A DNA stretch of 64,000 bases from Candidatus Altimarinota bacterium (GCA_020629795.1 JAHDCR010000002.1:44287-108286); one strand, 5' to 3'; positions 34,016 to 43,581 are shown, counted from the stretch's first letter. A program made the numbers and translations. The notes: generated from the sequence alone by a model not told the origin.

Positions 34016-34654
34016 ATGAAATTATCACTTTGAGTCTCAAGTCTAGTAATTTTATCTCTAAGTTTTACAAGTGTGTTTTGATATACAGAGCACAATGTAC
34101 AATCAGCTAATTTTTTAGCTGAAAAATGAATTATTAATGATAATTCATTTTCTCCATCTGGATATAATCTCTGAGACAATATTACAAGACGAGAGATGTT
34201 AAAGATTCTCATGAACCTATCTGGAAAAGAAGTAATTGATAGATGTTTGTGAGCCTTTAGTGATATATCAAAAGATGACTGGGGTTGTAAATATGCAGAA
34301 GCTGCAGTAAAGGAATGATTTATTGCTGCTAACTCAACATTTAGACCTAATGATCTTGTAACTCAGATAGAAGCACTCAAGATGATTATGCAATGAAAGT
34401 GAATAGAGAGATACAACTATGATGACTGGAGAGAAGGGTATAAGATGAAAGCAGAAAGTCTGTGAATAATCGATGATACTTATCTAGATTACAATAAAAG
34501 TGCAATAAGAGGCTGGATATTTTCAAACAGTGCCAGATCGTATAATGATTTTGTATATGAAGAAGCTGGAAGTTGAGATTATTATGACTCATCAGAATTA
34601 CCTCCAGAGATACAAGAACTCTTTGATAATTTAGGTACAGATTATGATATATAA
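34016..34654 (+). CDS. secreted SLH-domain protein 1
   Basis: A 212-residue exported protein. The signal peptide is residues 1-21. Two S-layer homology-like repeats follow. The first contains NFLAEKGIIND and ITRREMLKILMNLSG. The second contains FSDISKDDWGCKYAEAAVKEGFIAANSTFRPND and TQIEALKMIMQ. SLH domains bind pyruvylated secondary wall polymers. The C-terminal 60 residues are acidic and Tyr-rich. It starts 4 bases after htpX, and the next SLH gene overlaps it by 11 bases. Confidence 0.8.
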
Positions 34655-35420
34655 AATAATACTTTCTATTATATTCTCTCAAATTATATATTTGGGAGTT
34701 TTTTCTCTATGAACTTGATGAGTCTACGTAGTAAATCAAACTGAAAATCTTTGCTGAGAATTTACAAGAGGAAATTCTGAGAAATCTAATTGGTTACAAG
34801 ATTGATGGAAATCTGTTAGTTTAGACGAGACTCTAAAATTGGATTTTTCTACTACAGATGAATGTATTAGTTCAAGTGTAGAAAATTGCTGTAAAACACT
34901 TTGATTTAGGTATGCATGAGTTCCTGTTTGAGTTGTAGATATTCCGCAGGAACGTAGATCAGCAGAATTTCTCGCATCAAAAAAAATAATACAATCTCAT
35001 AGTTTAGATGCAGAAAAATATAATCTAGATTTAGATATAAGTAGAAAGGAGGTAATGAAGGTAATTATTAATGCTGCAGAAATAGAGCTTAATACAAATT
35101 GTAAAAATATATTTGAAGATGTTCAGGATGATTGGGGATGTAAATACATCGAATCTGCACTTGATAATGAATATATTGCTTGAAATGAGAGATTTAGACC
35201 AGAATCTCAGCTCACTAAAACAGAAGCTTTAAAACTTATTTTCAAAGCAAGAAATATAGATAAATCTTATGAGACAAATTCTTGGCAACAAGACTATATT
35301 TCTACAGCATTGTATTTATGATTTATTGATGAAAAATTTTGAAACTATAATGAAATAGCAACAAGGTGATGGATATTTTGAGTACTTGCAAAAACTTACC
35401 CAGACTTCAAAAATTATTAA
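34644..35420 (+). CDS. secreted SLH-domain protein 2
   Basis: A 258-residue paralogue of its neighbours with a longer N-terminal region carrying three to four cysteines (GENLCG, ECISS, ENCCKT). The SLH-like part contains SRKEVMKVIINAAE, FEDVQDDWGCKYIESALDNEYIAGNERFRPES and TKTEALKLIFKARNI. It starts inside the preceding gene (11-base overlap), which implies coupled translation. The extra Cys-rich region suggests disulfides outside the cell. Confidence 0.78.
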
Positions 35421-35508
35421 TCTTTAGTCAATAGCTTTTTAAAATCATTTTTTGTGTATAAGTATTTTTTATTAGTATAAATGTATATTTACTATTTAAA
35501 CACAAACT

Positions 35509-36096
35509 ATGAGAAAAATTATACTTAGCATTTTGTTATTTACGATTGTGACTTCTGCTCATGCAGCATATCAGATAAAATCTGAACTTGACTCAGCTAC
35601 CTACCTAGCTAGTAAATCTATAATAGTAGATCAAAGTGCAAATATAAGCCTATATTGACTTGAAAACAATATTCAAAGACAAGCTGTCATGAAAATAGTT
35701 ATGAAATTATCTTGAAAAACTATTGATGACTCATGCAGATGAGAGTTTTCAGATGTATCTACGACTGACTGGCCATGTAAATATATCGAAGCTGCTTTAG
35801 ATGCTGGGTATATTGCTGCAAATGATACATTTAGACCGTTTGATAATATAACGAAAACAGAAGCAATGAAACTAGTTCTCAAAGCTAAGTGAATTGAAAA
35901 AGTTCAAACAACGTCAGCTTGGCAAGAAGACTATATGATGACAGCATATCAATACGGCATTATAAGCGAAAAATACTACAACTTTGATGAGCCAGCTAGT
36001 AGAGGATGGATATTTCAAATTGCCACTGCTACACTAGAGCAAGAAATTGAAATTAAAACTAAGCAAAACAATCTCATGAGTGATGAAGTGCTATAA
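35509..36096 (+). CDS. secreted SLH-domain protein 3
   Basis: A 195-residue exported protein. It has a clear signal peptide (residues 1-18, cleavage after AHA). One cysteine pair lies around SCRGEF and WPCKY. SLH-like parts are NIQRQAVMKIVMKLSG and FSDVSTTDWPCKYIEAALDAGYIAANDTFRPFD with TKTEAMKLVLKAKGI. It is the third of three tandem SLH proteins and the last gene before the T-box leader. Confidence 0.8.
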
Positions 36097-36119
36097 ATAA
36101 AGAGTACCCAAATAAAAAA

Positions 36120-36146
36120 TTGACTCTAAACTACAATAAATATAAT
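36120..36146 (+). promoter_or_regulatory. promoter of the T-box/glyQS unit
   Basis: TTGACT (36120-36125), a 15-base spacer, TATAAT (36141-36146). Transcription would begin near 36152, at the foot of the leader's lower stem. Confidence 0.5.
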
Positions 36147-36150
36147 ACTC

Positions 36151-36300
36151 ATAGATTCAAATATATACTTTTGTTGAAGTTTGTTATGGAAACGCAAGCC
36201 AGAAAGAATTTATTTTGAATAAAAGTAAAACATTTGGGTGGAACCGTCTAAACAAATAATAGACCCCAAAGACTGATTTAACTCAGTCTTTGGGTTTTTT
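36151..36300 (+). promoter_or_regulatory. T-box riboswitch of the glycyl-tRNA synthetase unit
   Basis: The leader senses uncharged tRNA and lets transcription continue. The antiterminator is complete: outer helix TTTGGG (36233-36238) with CCCAAA (36265-36270), the T-box bulge TGGAACC (36239-36245), and inner helix GTCTA (36246-36250) with TAGAC (36260-36264). UGGA would pair with the UCCA end of a tRNA whose base 73 is U, as in bacterial tRNA-Gly. The competing terminator is CCCAAAGACTGA (36265-36276) with TCAGTCTTTGGG (36283-36294) plus T6; both forms need CCCAAA. A probable lower Stem I is ATAGATTC (36151-36158) with GAATTTAT (36206-36213). The specifier is unresolved: GGA occurs at 36188-36190 and UGA at 36175-36177. 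Confidence 0.88.
36265..36300 (+). terminator. regulated terminator of the T-box leader
   Basis: A 12-bp perfect stem, 6-base loop TTTAAC and T6. It shares CCCAAA with the antiterminator, so the two are mutually exclusive. Confidence 0.9.
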
Positions 36301-36311
36301 AATCTAAAAAT

Positions 36312-36578
36312 ATGAAAGAGGAAGACGTAAGAAATTCTATTAGCGCTATACAGCTACGCAATAAAAAAGTAGAAGCAGAAAAAGCCTGGGAAACATCTTG
36401 GCAGAGAACATGACTGATACTATCTATTACCTATGTATTTATGGTATTTTTTATGAATATGATTTGAGTAAAATGAGCATATGTAAATGCAATGATTCCA
36501 ACATTTTGATTTTTTCTCTCTACACTCTCAGTCGGCTTTTTAAAGAGTAAATATATAGAAAAATACTTATCTAAATAA
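36312..36578 (+). CDS. small two-helix membrane protein
   Basis: An 88-residue protein. A charged N-terminal helix (KEEDVRNSISAIQLRNKKVEAEK) precedes two membrane segments at about 36-56 and 60-78 (PTFGFFLSTLSVGFLK), with a Lys-rich end. It is the first gene behind the T-box, 10 bases before glyQS, so its expression follows glycine availability. I have no function for it. Confidence 0.7.
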
Positions 36579-36588
36579 ACAAAAAACT

Positions 36589-37971
36589 ATGGAAAACAAA
36601 TTTGAAATGAAAGATATTGTTAATCTCTGCCAAAACAGAGGTTTTGTGTATCCATGAAGTGAAATATACGGAGGACTCGCAAACTCTTGGGATTATGGTC
36701 CATATGGTTCACTTCTAAAGGAAAATATTAAAAATCTTTGGCTCAAGGAGTTTATACAAAAGAGAATGGATACTATGCTTTTAGATGCCTCTCTCATTAT
36801 GAATCCAAAAGTATGGGAAGCATCATGACACGTAGGATGATTTGCAGATCCACTTATGGACTGTAAAGAGTGTAAAGCTCGATGGAGAGCAGATAAACTC
36901 ATAGACAATAAAATAGAAGCAGGTGAAACTGAACCAGCATGATATGCATGAGACAAGACTGAGACAGCAAGATTAGATGAGATAGTAAAGCAGGTGAATA
37001 TAGAGTGTCCTGACTGTAAATCAACTGATTTCTCAGGAATCAAAAAATTTAATCTTATGCTCAAGACCTTTCTTTGAGTAACAGAAGATTGATCATCACA
37101 AGCTTATCTCAGACCAGAAACAGCACAAGGTCAATTTGTAGATTTTGCAAATGTTGCACGAAGCTCACGAAGAAAACTCCCATTTGGTATAGCCCAAGTA
37201 GGGAAGTCATTTAGAAATGAAATTACACCTGGAAATTTTATTTTCAGAACTCGTGAATTTGAGCAAATGGAAATTGAGTATTTTGTAACACCTGGAGAAG
37301 ATGATGAGGCATTTAAACTCTGGAAAGCAGAATCAGAAAGATTTTTCTTGGAAGTAATAGGGTTAAAGGCTGAAAATATTAGATTTACACCTATTAAACA
37401 AGAAGAACTACCACATTACTCAAAGCAGGCTGGTGACTTTGATTACAAGTATCCATTTGGATGGGGAGAAATAGAAACTCTTGCAAATAGAACAGACTAT
37501 GATCTCACAGCTCATATGAATGCTTCAAAACAAAATCTAGCGTACTTTGACCAAGTGAATAATAAGAAATTTCTTCCATATGTTATAGAGCCAGCTATGT
37601 GACTAGGTAGAATTACTCTCGCAGCACTCTGTGATGCATACACAATAGAAGATGAAAGAACTTATCTAAAGCTCGATCCTAAAGTTGCTCCAATAAAAGT
37701 ATGAGTGTTACCAATAGTTAAAAAGTTATGAGAACAAGCCAAAAAAATATATAATCAATTAAGTGTAGATTTTGTTTGCGAATATGATGAAGTAGGTTCA
37801 GTAGGAAAGAGATATGCTCGAATGGATGAAATTGGAACTCCTTTTTGTGTAGTAATAGATAGTGATAATTTTGATGCTTGAAACGTTACAGTTCGGCATA
37901 GAGATAGTATGCAGCAAGAAATTATTTCGATAAATAATCTCAATTCTTATATACAAGAAAGATTAAAATAA
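36589..37971 (+). CDS. glyQS: glycyl-tRNA synthetase, single-chain type
   Basis: Charges tRNA-Gly. In this organism it must also charge the tRNA that reads UGA as glycine, so it underlies the altered code. It has 460 residues, the short dimeric class II type. RGFVYPGSEIYGG and SWDYGPYG start the catalytic domain. A zinc-like insertion has [10 protein letters not shown] and IECPDCKS. Motif 2 is [21 protein letters not shown]. Motif 3 is [14 protein letters not shown]. The anticodon domain begins APIKVGVLPIVKK. Regulated by the T-box upstream. Confidence 0.97.
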
Positions 37972-37972
37972 T

Positions 37973-38008
37973 AAAAAATAGCTTGGTAAATCCAAGCTAT
38001 TTTTTTTA
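37973..38008. terminator. terminator of glyQS, usable from both strands
   Basis: A 14-bp stem of AAAAAATAGCTTGG with CCAAGCTATTTTTT, loop TAAAT, T run right and A run left, between converging genes. Confidence 0.85.
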
Positions 38009-38012
38009 TTAC

Positions 38013-38825
38013 TTATTTAGACCATGTTTCAGTGTAATCCTTTAAGAGGTTAATCATAACCCGAAATACTACTATTTTTTCTTCTATAACACTTGTAGAG
38101 TTTTCTAAGTTAGTGAGACGTATAGATTCGTATTCAAGTTTCATAATTACTCTATTGAAAACTTCAATCTTTGATTTGTTAGATAGTTTAGAAAAATCTC
38201 ATTGAGTAGTAAAAGTATCTAACTTACTTTTTACTTGCGTTATTATTTTATTTTCAATACTTTCTCTTAATATTTTATTATTATCTTCTATTTTTTCTTG
38301 TAGGACTTGCACTCTTTGCTGTTTTGTCGTCTGAATTTTGACTATCTTAGAATCAACATCCTTACTTTTTTCATTGAGTGATAAATCAGTTCCTATATAT
38401 TTAATCAATAATTCCAACTTATCTTCTGCTATATATGGTTTGATGGAAGTATAAAACTCTTTTTTTAATAGCACTAAGTTTCTTCTCTGAGACGTTTCAT
38501 TTCAATTAGTATCTATTATAGTTTTAAGTACTTTTTCTCAAGCTATATTTTTTGAATTATATTCTTCTACTAATGAAAATAAATCATTTTCTTCACTTGG
38601 GCTTAAGTCTTTTTTTATGAGTTCTCACAGAGATGAGTTTCCAATCTTAAAATTATTCCACTTAAATTCTAATAATGTTTTTTCCTGCTCTAATGCATCT
38701 ATACTTTCTTGCATCTCACGAACTGTTTGCGGTTCAATTAACTCTCAAGATGCTGAAAAAGCATTCCCTGAAAACATGAGAAGTGCTAGAGTGCTGAGTA
38801 TGTAAAGTAGTATATTTTTTTTCAT
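38013..38825 (-). CDS. secreted coiled-coil protein
   Basis: A 270-residue exported protein. The signal peptide is residues 1-25 (LSTLALLMFSGNAFSA). The rest is helical and highly charged, with heptad patterns at about 30-55 (REMQESIDALEQEKTLLEF) and 145-190 (KIVKIQTTKQQRVQVLQEKI). No enzymatic motif is visible. It lies downstream of the two-component genes on the same strand, separated by 137 bases with an inverted repeat, so it might be a target or sensor partner of that system. Confidence 0.7.
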
Positions 38826-38837
38826 TTGTAAAATTAA

Positions 38838-38899
38838 AGAATTCCGTGTTAGGAATATAGTTTTATAAGGCTTAACCACATAAATAATCGGAATTCCTT
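38838..38899. repeat. inverted repeat between kinase and secreted coiled-coil genes
   Basis: AGAATTCCG (38838-38846) and CGGAATTCCTT (38889-38899) are near-perfect inverted copies separated by 42 bases, just upstream of the start of gene 38013-38825. It could be a split operator or a long hairpin. Confidence 0.4.
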
Positions 38900-38962
38900 A
38901 ATTAATAGTATTATAACGTTTTTAAAATTAGTTCCAGTGTCTAATGTGAAAGTTAAGTGAAG

Positions 38963-40267
38963 TTAAAATATGATAGTAAAATTGAATCAAGCACCTGCAT
39001 CTGAGCTCACTTGACTCTTCCATCAGTGAGAGGATATAATCTTTTTAACGATAGACAATCACACTCCTATTCATCTAATTTCGATATTTCAAGATTTTTC
39101 TTTTTTTCATTGATAAAATTTCTCAAATAGGAAAGGTATTTCTTTTTTTGAAATTCAAGCCCCATTATCTGAAAATAGTATTTCTTTAGATGATATATCA
39201 ATACTGAGATGTGTACCATCTCAGGCATATTTTCTAAAATTGCTGATAAGGTTGTAGACGAGTTGAGTGAATAAATCCCTATCTAAGTATAGTTCAATAT
39301 TTTGAGATCAATTTACTGAAATAGTTTGCTGTGTCGCAGCAAGTTGTGTCTTTTGTGTTTCAGTAATAAGACTAATAATTTCATATGGATTATGAGCCTG
39401 TTTATGTAAAACAATCTGAGAATTTTCAAATTTTTCAAACTCCATAATTTGATTTACTAACTGCGTAAGTCTTCACATTTCAGATGTGATAGATTCGAGA
39501 TTTTTTTCACTTAATTCTATGACCCCATCTGAAATACCCTCAAGATAACATTGAATTGATGTAATTGGAGTTTTTAACTCGTGAGAAATATCTGCTAATA
39601 ATCTACTTCTAATTTTTTCTTGGATGCTTAAGCGAGTATTTAATCCATTAATAGATTTAATGAGGAGTCAGACCTCATCTTTTTTTTCATATTTGATTAC
39701 ATTTTTTGATTCTCAAGGTCTTAAATTAGCTATTTGCGTAGTTGCCCTTTTAATTGGAAGTATAATCTTTCTCGTGAAATAAAATACTCAAAAAGCTAGT
39801 AGTACTATTGTAATAATATTAGTGAGTACCAGAGAAATAAACAGTCTCTTAATAAAGTTTGATTCTGGGCTATTTGGATCCCTTAAGAGTGTCAGTATTT
39901 TTTCTAAATTATTCTCTGGTATTACTTCTTCAATATACTTAGATGAAACTCAACTTTTAGCTAAATATTCTACTACTATGTTTACGTTTTCAGCTTCAGC
40001 TAAGGGGATTTCTCACTGATTATTATCTAAAAGTTCAAAAAATTCAATCTCTACATCATTAAAAATATTGTCGATATCTTCTAGAGTTTGTCTTTCAATA
40101 ATATTATTTATATATTCTATAGTAATAGATTCTCGAGCGCTGATTTTTTCGGAAAAATATAAAGATATGTATGAGCTGTAAAATACATAAAAAGCAGCAA
40201 TATTTACTATTGCTATTGAAAGTACACATGATACAAGCATGATTACAAATTTTCTAGATAGAGACAT
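38963..40267 (-). CDS. sensor histidine kinase
   Basis: A 434-residue membrane kinase. Helix 1 is at about 8-30. An extracytoplasmic domain of about 110 residues follows, then helix 2 (LFISLVLTNIITIVLLAFGV), a HAMP domain and the dimerisation box ISHELKTPI with H229 as phosphoacceptor. The ATP domain shows N-box YNLISNFRKY, DNGAGIS, FEKFYQG and GIGVGLSIVKKII. It follows the response regulator by one base and is in the usual OmpR/EnvZ order. The signal is unknown. Confidence 0.93.
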
Positions 40268-40268
40268 C

Positions 40269-40940
40269 TTATTTATTTAATCTATATCATTTTCATCGAA
40301 CAGTGAGAATAACTTCTCATCATCAAAGTTTTTTTCTAAGATTTTTTATATGAGTATCAATAGTTCTGTCATAAACATAATTATCATATCAAATGACTTC
40401 TTTCATAAGTCTTTCTCTTGAAACTAGTTTTCCATCTTCTAGAAATATTTTCTCCATAATATCATATTCATTTTTAGTAACTGAAACAATTTCTCAATCT
40501 ACTTGAAGTTCTGTCTTATCTCTAAAAATCTTAATATTTTTATAAGAAATAACATTTGATGGTGTATCTTCTTTACTTCCAGCTGATCGTCTTAATATTG
40601 ATTGTATTCTAGCTAATAGTTCACGAGGAGAAAAAGGCTTTGCAATATAATCATCTGCTCAAGACTCAAGTCATGTAACTCTATCTAATTCTCATCATCT
40701 CGCAGTAAGCATTATAATAGGAATTTGAGAATCTATTCGTACTTGTTTACATACCTCAATCCCATCAAATACGGGGAGATTAATATCTAAAATAACTAAG
40801 TCAGCATTTTGTGCAGATATAAATTCAGCAGCACCATCTCAAGTGTTATGTGTAACTACCTCAAAGTCAGAATTTTCTAAATACAATTTCAGCGAAGCAG
40901 CTATACCTATATCATCTTCAATGATGCAAATTTTATTCAT
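40269..40940 (-). CDS. OmpR-family response regulator
   Basis: A 223-residue DNA-binding regulator. The receiver has the acidic pair ED at 8-9, the phosphoacceptor D52 in [12 protein letters not shown], the T in MLTARGG and KPFSPREL. The winged-helix effector ends [16 protein letters not shown] and TVRGKGYRLNK, the classic OmpR C-terminus. It is cotranscribed with the kinase that follows. Its targets might include the secreted coiled-coil gene downstream. Confidence 0.95.
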
Positions 40941-40951
40941 TTTTCTTACAT

Positions 40952-40984
40952 AAAAAAATATTTACAAAAATTGTAAATATTTTC
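40952..40984 (-). terminator. terminator of gene 41028-41297
   Basis: Perfect 12-bp AT stem AAATATTTACAA/TTGTAAATATTT with a 3-base loop. On the minus strand a T run follows, upstream of the response regulator. Confidence 0.6.
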
Positions 40985-41027
40985 TCATAAATTGCAAGAT
41001 AGAGACTCTGGAGTATTTGTGAATAAA

Positions 41028-41297
41028 TTATAATGTTCTAGATAGTTTTCTTGTTCTGAGTTTAATATCTTCTATTAGAACTGTTACAGATCTTTTTAAT
41101 ACCTTTGGCTTTCAATCTATTGAGTTTTCAATTAGATCTAAAGCTTTTTTTAAAAGCATCAAAGATTCGTATAGAACTTCTGGACCTAAATATCAGCCTT
41201 TAAGACTATCTTCGACTTTAGTAATAATCTCATGCGTAGTAATTACTCATTCTGCATGAGAATCACTCCTATAAGTAAGAGGTTGGTATTTCTTCAT
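41028..41297 (-). CDS. small helical hypothetical protein
   Basis: An 89-residue soluble protein, basic at both ends (MKKYQPLTYRSD; LIEDIKLRTRKLSRTL) with helices in the middle (YESLMLLKKALDLIENSI). Two cotranslational UGA glycines support the reading frame. It resembles short nucleic-acid-associated or regulatory helical proteins in general, but I recognise no family. Own terminator downstream. Confidence 0.6.
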
Positions 41298-41353
41298 TCA
41301 CAAATTGTTTTATACAAAAATTATATTAATAATATATAATAAATTATAAATGT

Positions 41354-42475
41354 CTATATTAAGTTTTTAAATAACTCTACACTATTTAGTTTCTCCCAAC
41401 TCACATCATCTCTTCAAAAATGTCAGTAAGTTGCTGTTTTTTGAAATATTGGTCTTTTTAAATCTAGAAATTTTATTATTCAACCTTGTGATAGATCAAA
41501 ATTATTTCTTATTACTGATATTATCGATTCTTCATCAACTTGTGAATGAGTAACATCAACATATATACTTACAGGCTCTACAACTCAAATTGCATAGGCT
41601 AACTGTATTTCACAAGTATCACAGATTCATGATGCAACTATATTTTTAGCGAGATATCGTGCCATATAAGCAGCAGATCTGTCTACTTTTGATGGATCTT
41701 TTCCAGAAAATGCTCAACCTCCATGACGACCAATTCAACCATAAGTATCGATTATTATTTTTCTTCCTGTAAGTCCAGCATCTCCTTTTGGTCCTCAAAT
41801 TACAAATTTCCCAGTAGGGTTTATATGAAAAATAGTATTTTCATCTATGAGATCTCATAGCTCTGACTTTATTACTTCTTTTTTAATTCCAGCTTGTAAC
41901 TCTTCTAGGCTTACATCAGCTGAGTGCTGATTAGATATTACTACTGTTGCAACTCTCAGAAGTTTCCCATCTTCATACTCGCAGCTCACTTGCGTTTTAC
42001 CATCTGGCTGTAGATAGGGAAGAGTTCCATCTTTTCTAACTTGCTCTAACTTACGAGAGAGTCTATGAGCTAAATAGATAGGAGTTGGCATATACGCATC
42101 ATTTTCATTTGTAGAATATCCAAACATGATTCATTGATCTCAAGCTCAACCAGTATTTACTCATTGTGCTATATCTGGTGATTGAGAGTTTATAAGTATT
42201 TGAACAGACACATCATCAGCAGAAAATCAAGCCTCTAAACTATCATATCCAATATTTCTCACAACTTCTCTCGCTATATCTTGGAAATTTACCCAAGCAT
42301 TGGTTGTGATTTCACCACTCACAATGATTGTTCCTGTAGTTACGAGACATTCACATGCTACTCTCGATTCAGGATCTTCAGCGAGACAAGCGTCAAGTAT
42401 AGCGTCAGATATTTGATCACAAATTTTATCTGGATGACCAGCAGTGACAGATTCTGCAGATATATAGTGTTTCAT
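41354..42475 (-). CDS. metK: S-adenosylmethionine synthetase
   Basis: Makes SAM from ATP and methionine. It has 373 residues. [21 protein letters not shown] starts the ATP-binding N-domain. [15 protein letters not shown] is the signature hexapeptide region. [21 protein letters not shown] and [20 protein letters not shown] complete the conserved core. Expression is set by the SAM-I riboswitch upstream, giving feedback from its own product. Confidence 0.98.
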
Positions 42476-42518
42476 AGATTTATAATCTTAGAAAATAAAA
42501 TATACATATTCAGTTATA

Positions 42519-42552
42519 GAAAAAAGCTTTTTCGTACAGGAAAAAGCTTTTT
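42519..42552 (-). terminator. SAM riboswitch terminator before metK
   Basis: A 13-bp stem of AAAAAGCTTTTTC with GAAAAAGCTTTTT and loop GTACAG. The T run follows on the minus strand, about 45 bases before the metK ATG. It is the expression platform of the SAM riboswitch. Confidence 0.85.
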
Positions 42553-42571
42553 GAAAATTTAATTTATTTTT

Positions 42572-42677
42572 CTATATCTTTCCCATATGGGGAGGAATTA
42601 GCACCTTTTTTCTTTGACAAAGTAGGTTGCTGGAACACTCAATCGAGCCTCTATCTCTCATGTTCTCTCTGGATATG
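42572..42677 (-). promoter_or_regulatory. SAM-I (S-box) riboswitch of metK
   Basis: Read on the minus strand, the aptamer begins ATCCAGAGAG (42674-42665), has GGCTCGAT and the CAGCAACCTA core (42632-42623), then AAGGTGCTAATTCC (42607-42594). These are the invariant S-box elements that fold the four-way junction around SAM. A terminator hairpin follows. SAM binding is expected to stop metK transcription. Confidence 0.93.
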
Positions 42678-42729
42678 TAAAGCAATTGTATGTAAAAGTA
42701 ATATATTGCAAGAAAATATTTAGAAAAAC

Positions 42730-42757
42730 TTGCATTCTAAATCATCTCTTATATAAT
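42730..42757 (+). promoter_or_regulatory. promoter of rpmF
   Basis: TTGCAT (42730-42735), 16-base spacer, TATAAT (42752-42757), about 45 bases before the rpmF ATG. The remaining 42678-42802 holds only this and the metK leader's upstream region. Confidence 0.55.
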
Positions 42758-42802
42758 CCCGCGGTAACGCAAAACGTTCCTTTACAAATTAAATGAATTA
42801 TT

Positions 42803-43015
42803 ATGGCTTTTGGTCCAAAAAAGAAACACTCAAAACACAGAAGTAAACAAAGAACTACTAACTGGATTAAACTTTCTGCTAAGAAACTTTTTAACAGAGT
42901 ATCTATAAATGCACAAGGTAATGGTCTCTCTCACTTTGCTGACGAAAACGGAATGTACAAAGGAGAACAAATTGTTGCTGCTAAAAAAAGTAAACAAAAA
43001 GTAACTAGAGTATAG
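42803..43015 (+). CDS. rpmF: ribosomal protein bL32
   Basis: A 70-residue large-subunit ribosomal protein. The basic start FGPKKKHSKHRSKQRTTNW and the LSHFADENGMYKGEQIV segment correspond to the L32 pattern (usually LSHRVC..CG.Y.GR.V). All zinc-binding cysteines are absent, as in the zinc-free variant of this protein. Notably it has no UGA codon: its four glycines are all GGN. Own promoter and terminator. Confidence 0.85.
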   Translation: MAFGPKKKHSKHRSKQRTTNWIKLSAKKLFNRVSINAQGNGLSHFADENGMYKGEQIVAAKKSKQKVTRV

Positions 43016-43022
43016 TTTCATA

Positions 43023-43064
43023 AAAATCTCTTATTTCTTATATCAAGAAATGAGAGATTTTTTT
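43023..43064 (+). terminator. terminator of rpmF
   Basis: Long stem (about 15 bp) of AATCTCTTATTTCTT with AAGAAATGAGAGATT, one G-T pair, loop of 5, T7. Confidence 0.85.
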
Positions 43065-43095
43065 CGCTTTAATTTTTATATATCCGCACCTCTAT

Positions 43096-43560
43096 ATGAA
43101 AGTATCTAGAAAAAAAACTCGTAGACTTTTGGTTCAACAGCTCTACACCAGAATATATACTCACTTTGATGAAAAAGCTTTTAATGAAGCATTTTTTGAA
43201 GATAGGTTTGATTTTGCTCCTGATAGAGAGTACATGAATGAAATGTTTGACCTCATTGTTTCTCGACAACAAAATATTCTTGATATAATATCTACATATG
43301 CACCAAAGTTTGACCTAGACACAATGCAAAAAACAAATATTCTATCAATTGCTGTAGCAATCACTGAAATGTTATGGCTAAAAGAAGAAATTCCAGCAAA
43401 AGTTTCTATTAACGAAGCTATAGATTTATCAAAATATTTTGGAGATGACACTAGTAAAAACATCGTAAATGGGATACTCAATAGTTTTTATAAAAACATT
43501 GAGCTACATTTAAAAAAAGATATTGAAAGCAAAACAAAACTACAACTTTTTTGCGATTAA
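43096..43560 (+). CDS. nusB: transcription antitermination factor NusB
   Basis: Binds boxA RNA with S10 during rRNA antitermination. It has 154 residues. The family start SRKKTRRLLVQQLY and the later INEAIDLSKYFGDDTSKNIVNGILNSF are diagnostic. No UGA codon occurs in the gene. It is followed by a hairpin and then rnc, another rRNA-processing gene. Confidence 0.93.
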   Translation: MKVSRKKTRRLLVQQLYTRIYTHFDEKAFNEAFFEDRFDFAPDREYMNEMFDLIVSRQQNILDIISTYAPKFDLDTMQKTNILSIAVAITEMLWLKEEIPAKVSINEAIDLSKYFGDDTSKNIVNGILNSFYKNIELHLKKDIESKTKLQLFCD

Positions 43561-43581
43561 ATAGGCTTTACAACTCACTAA

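Noticed and set aside
36103..36125. AGAGT/ACTCT hairpin behind the third SLH gene
   Set aside because: Five base pairs with a long loop and no T run; it overlaps the likely promoter of the T-box unit.
36693..37064. 123-codon minus-strand ORF
   Set aside because: Antisense to the glyQS core; no independent motifs.
42281..42562. 93-codon plus-strand ORF upstream of rpmF
   Set aside because: Lies antisense to the metK start and its leader; no conserved features.
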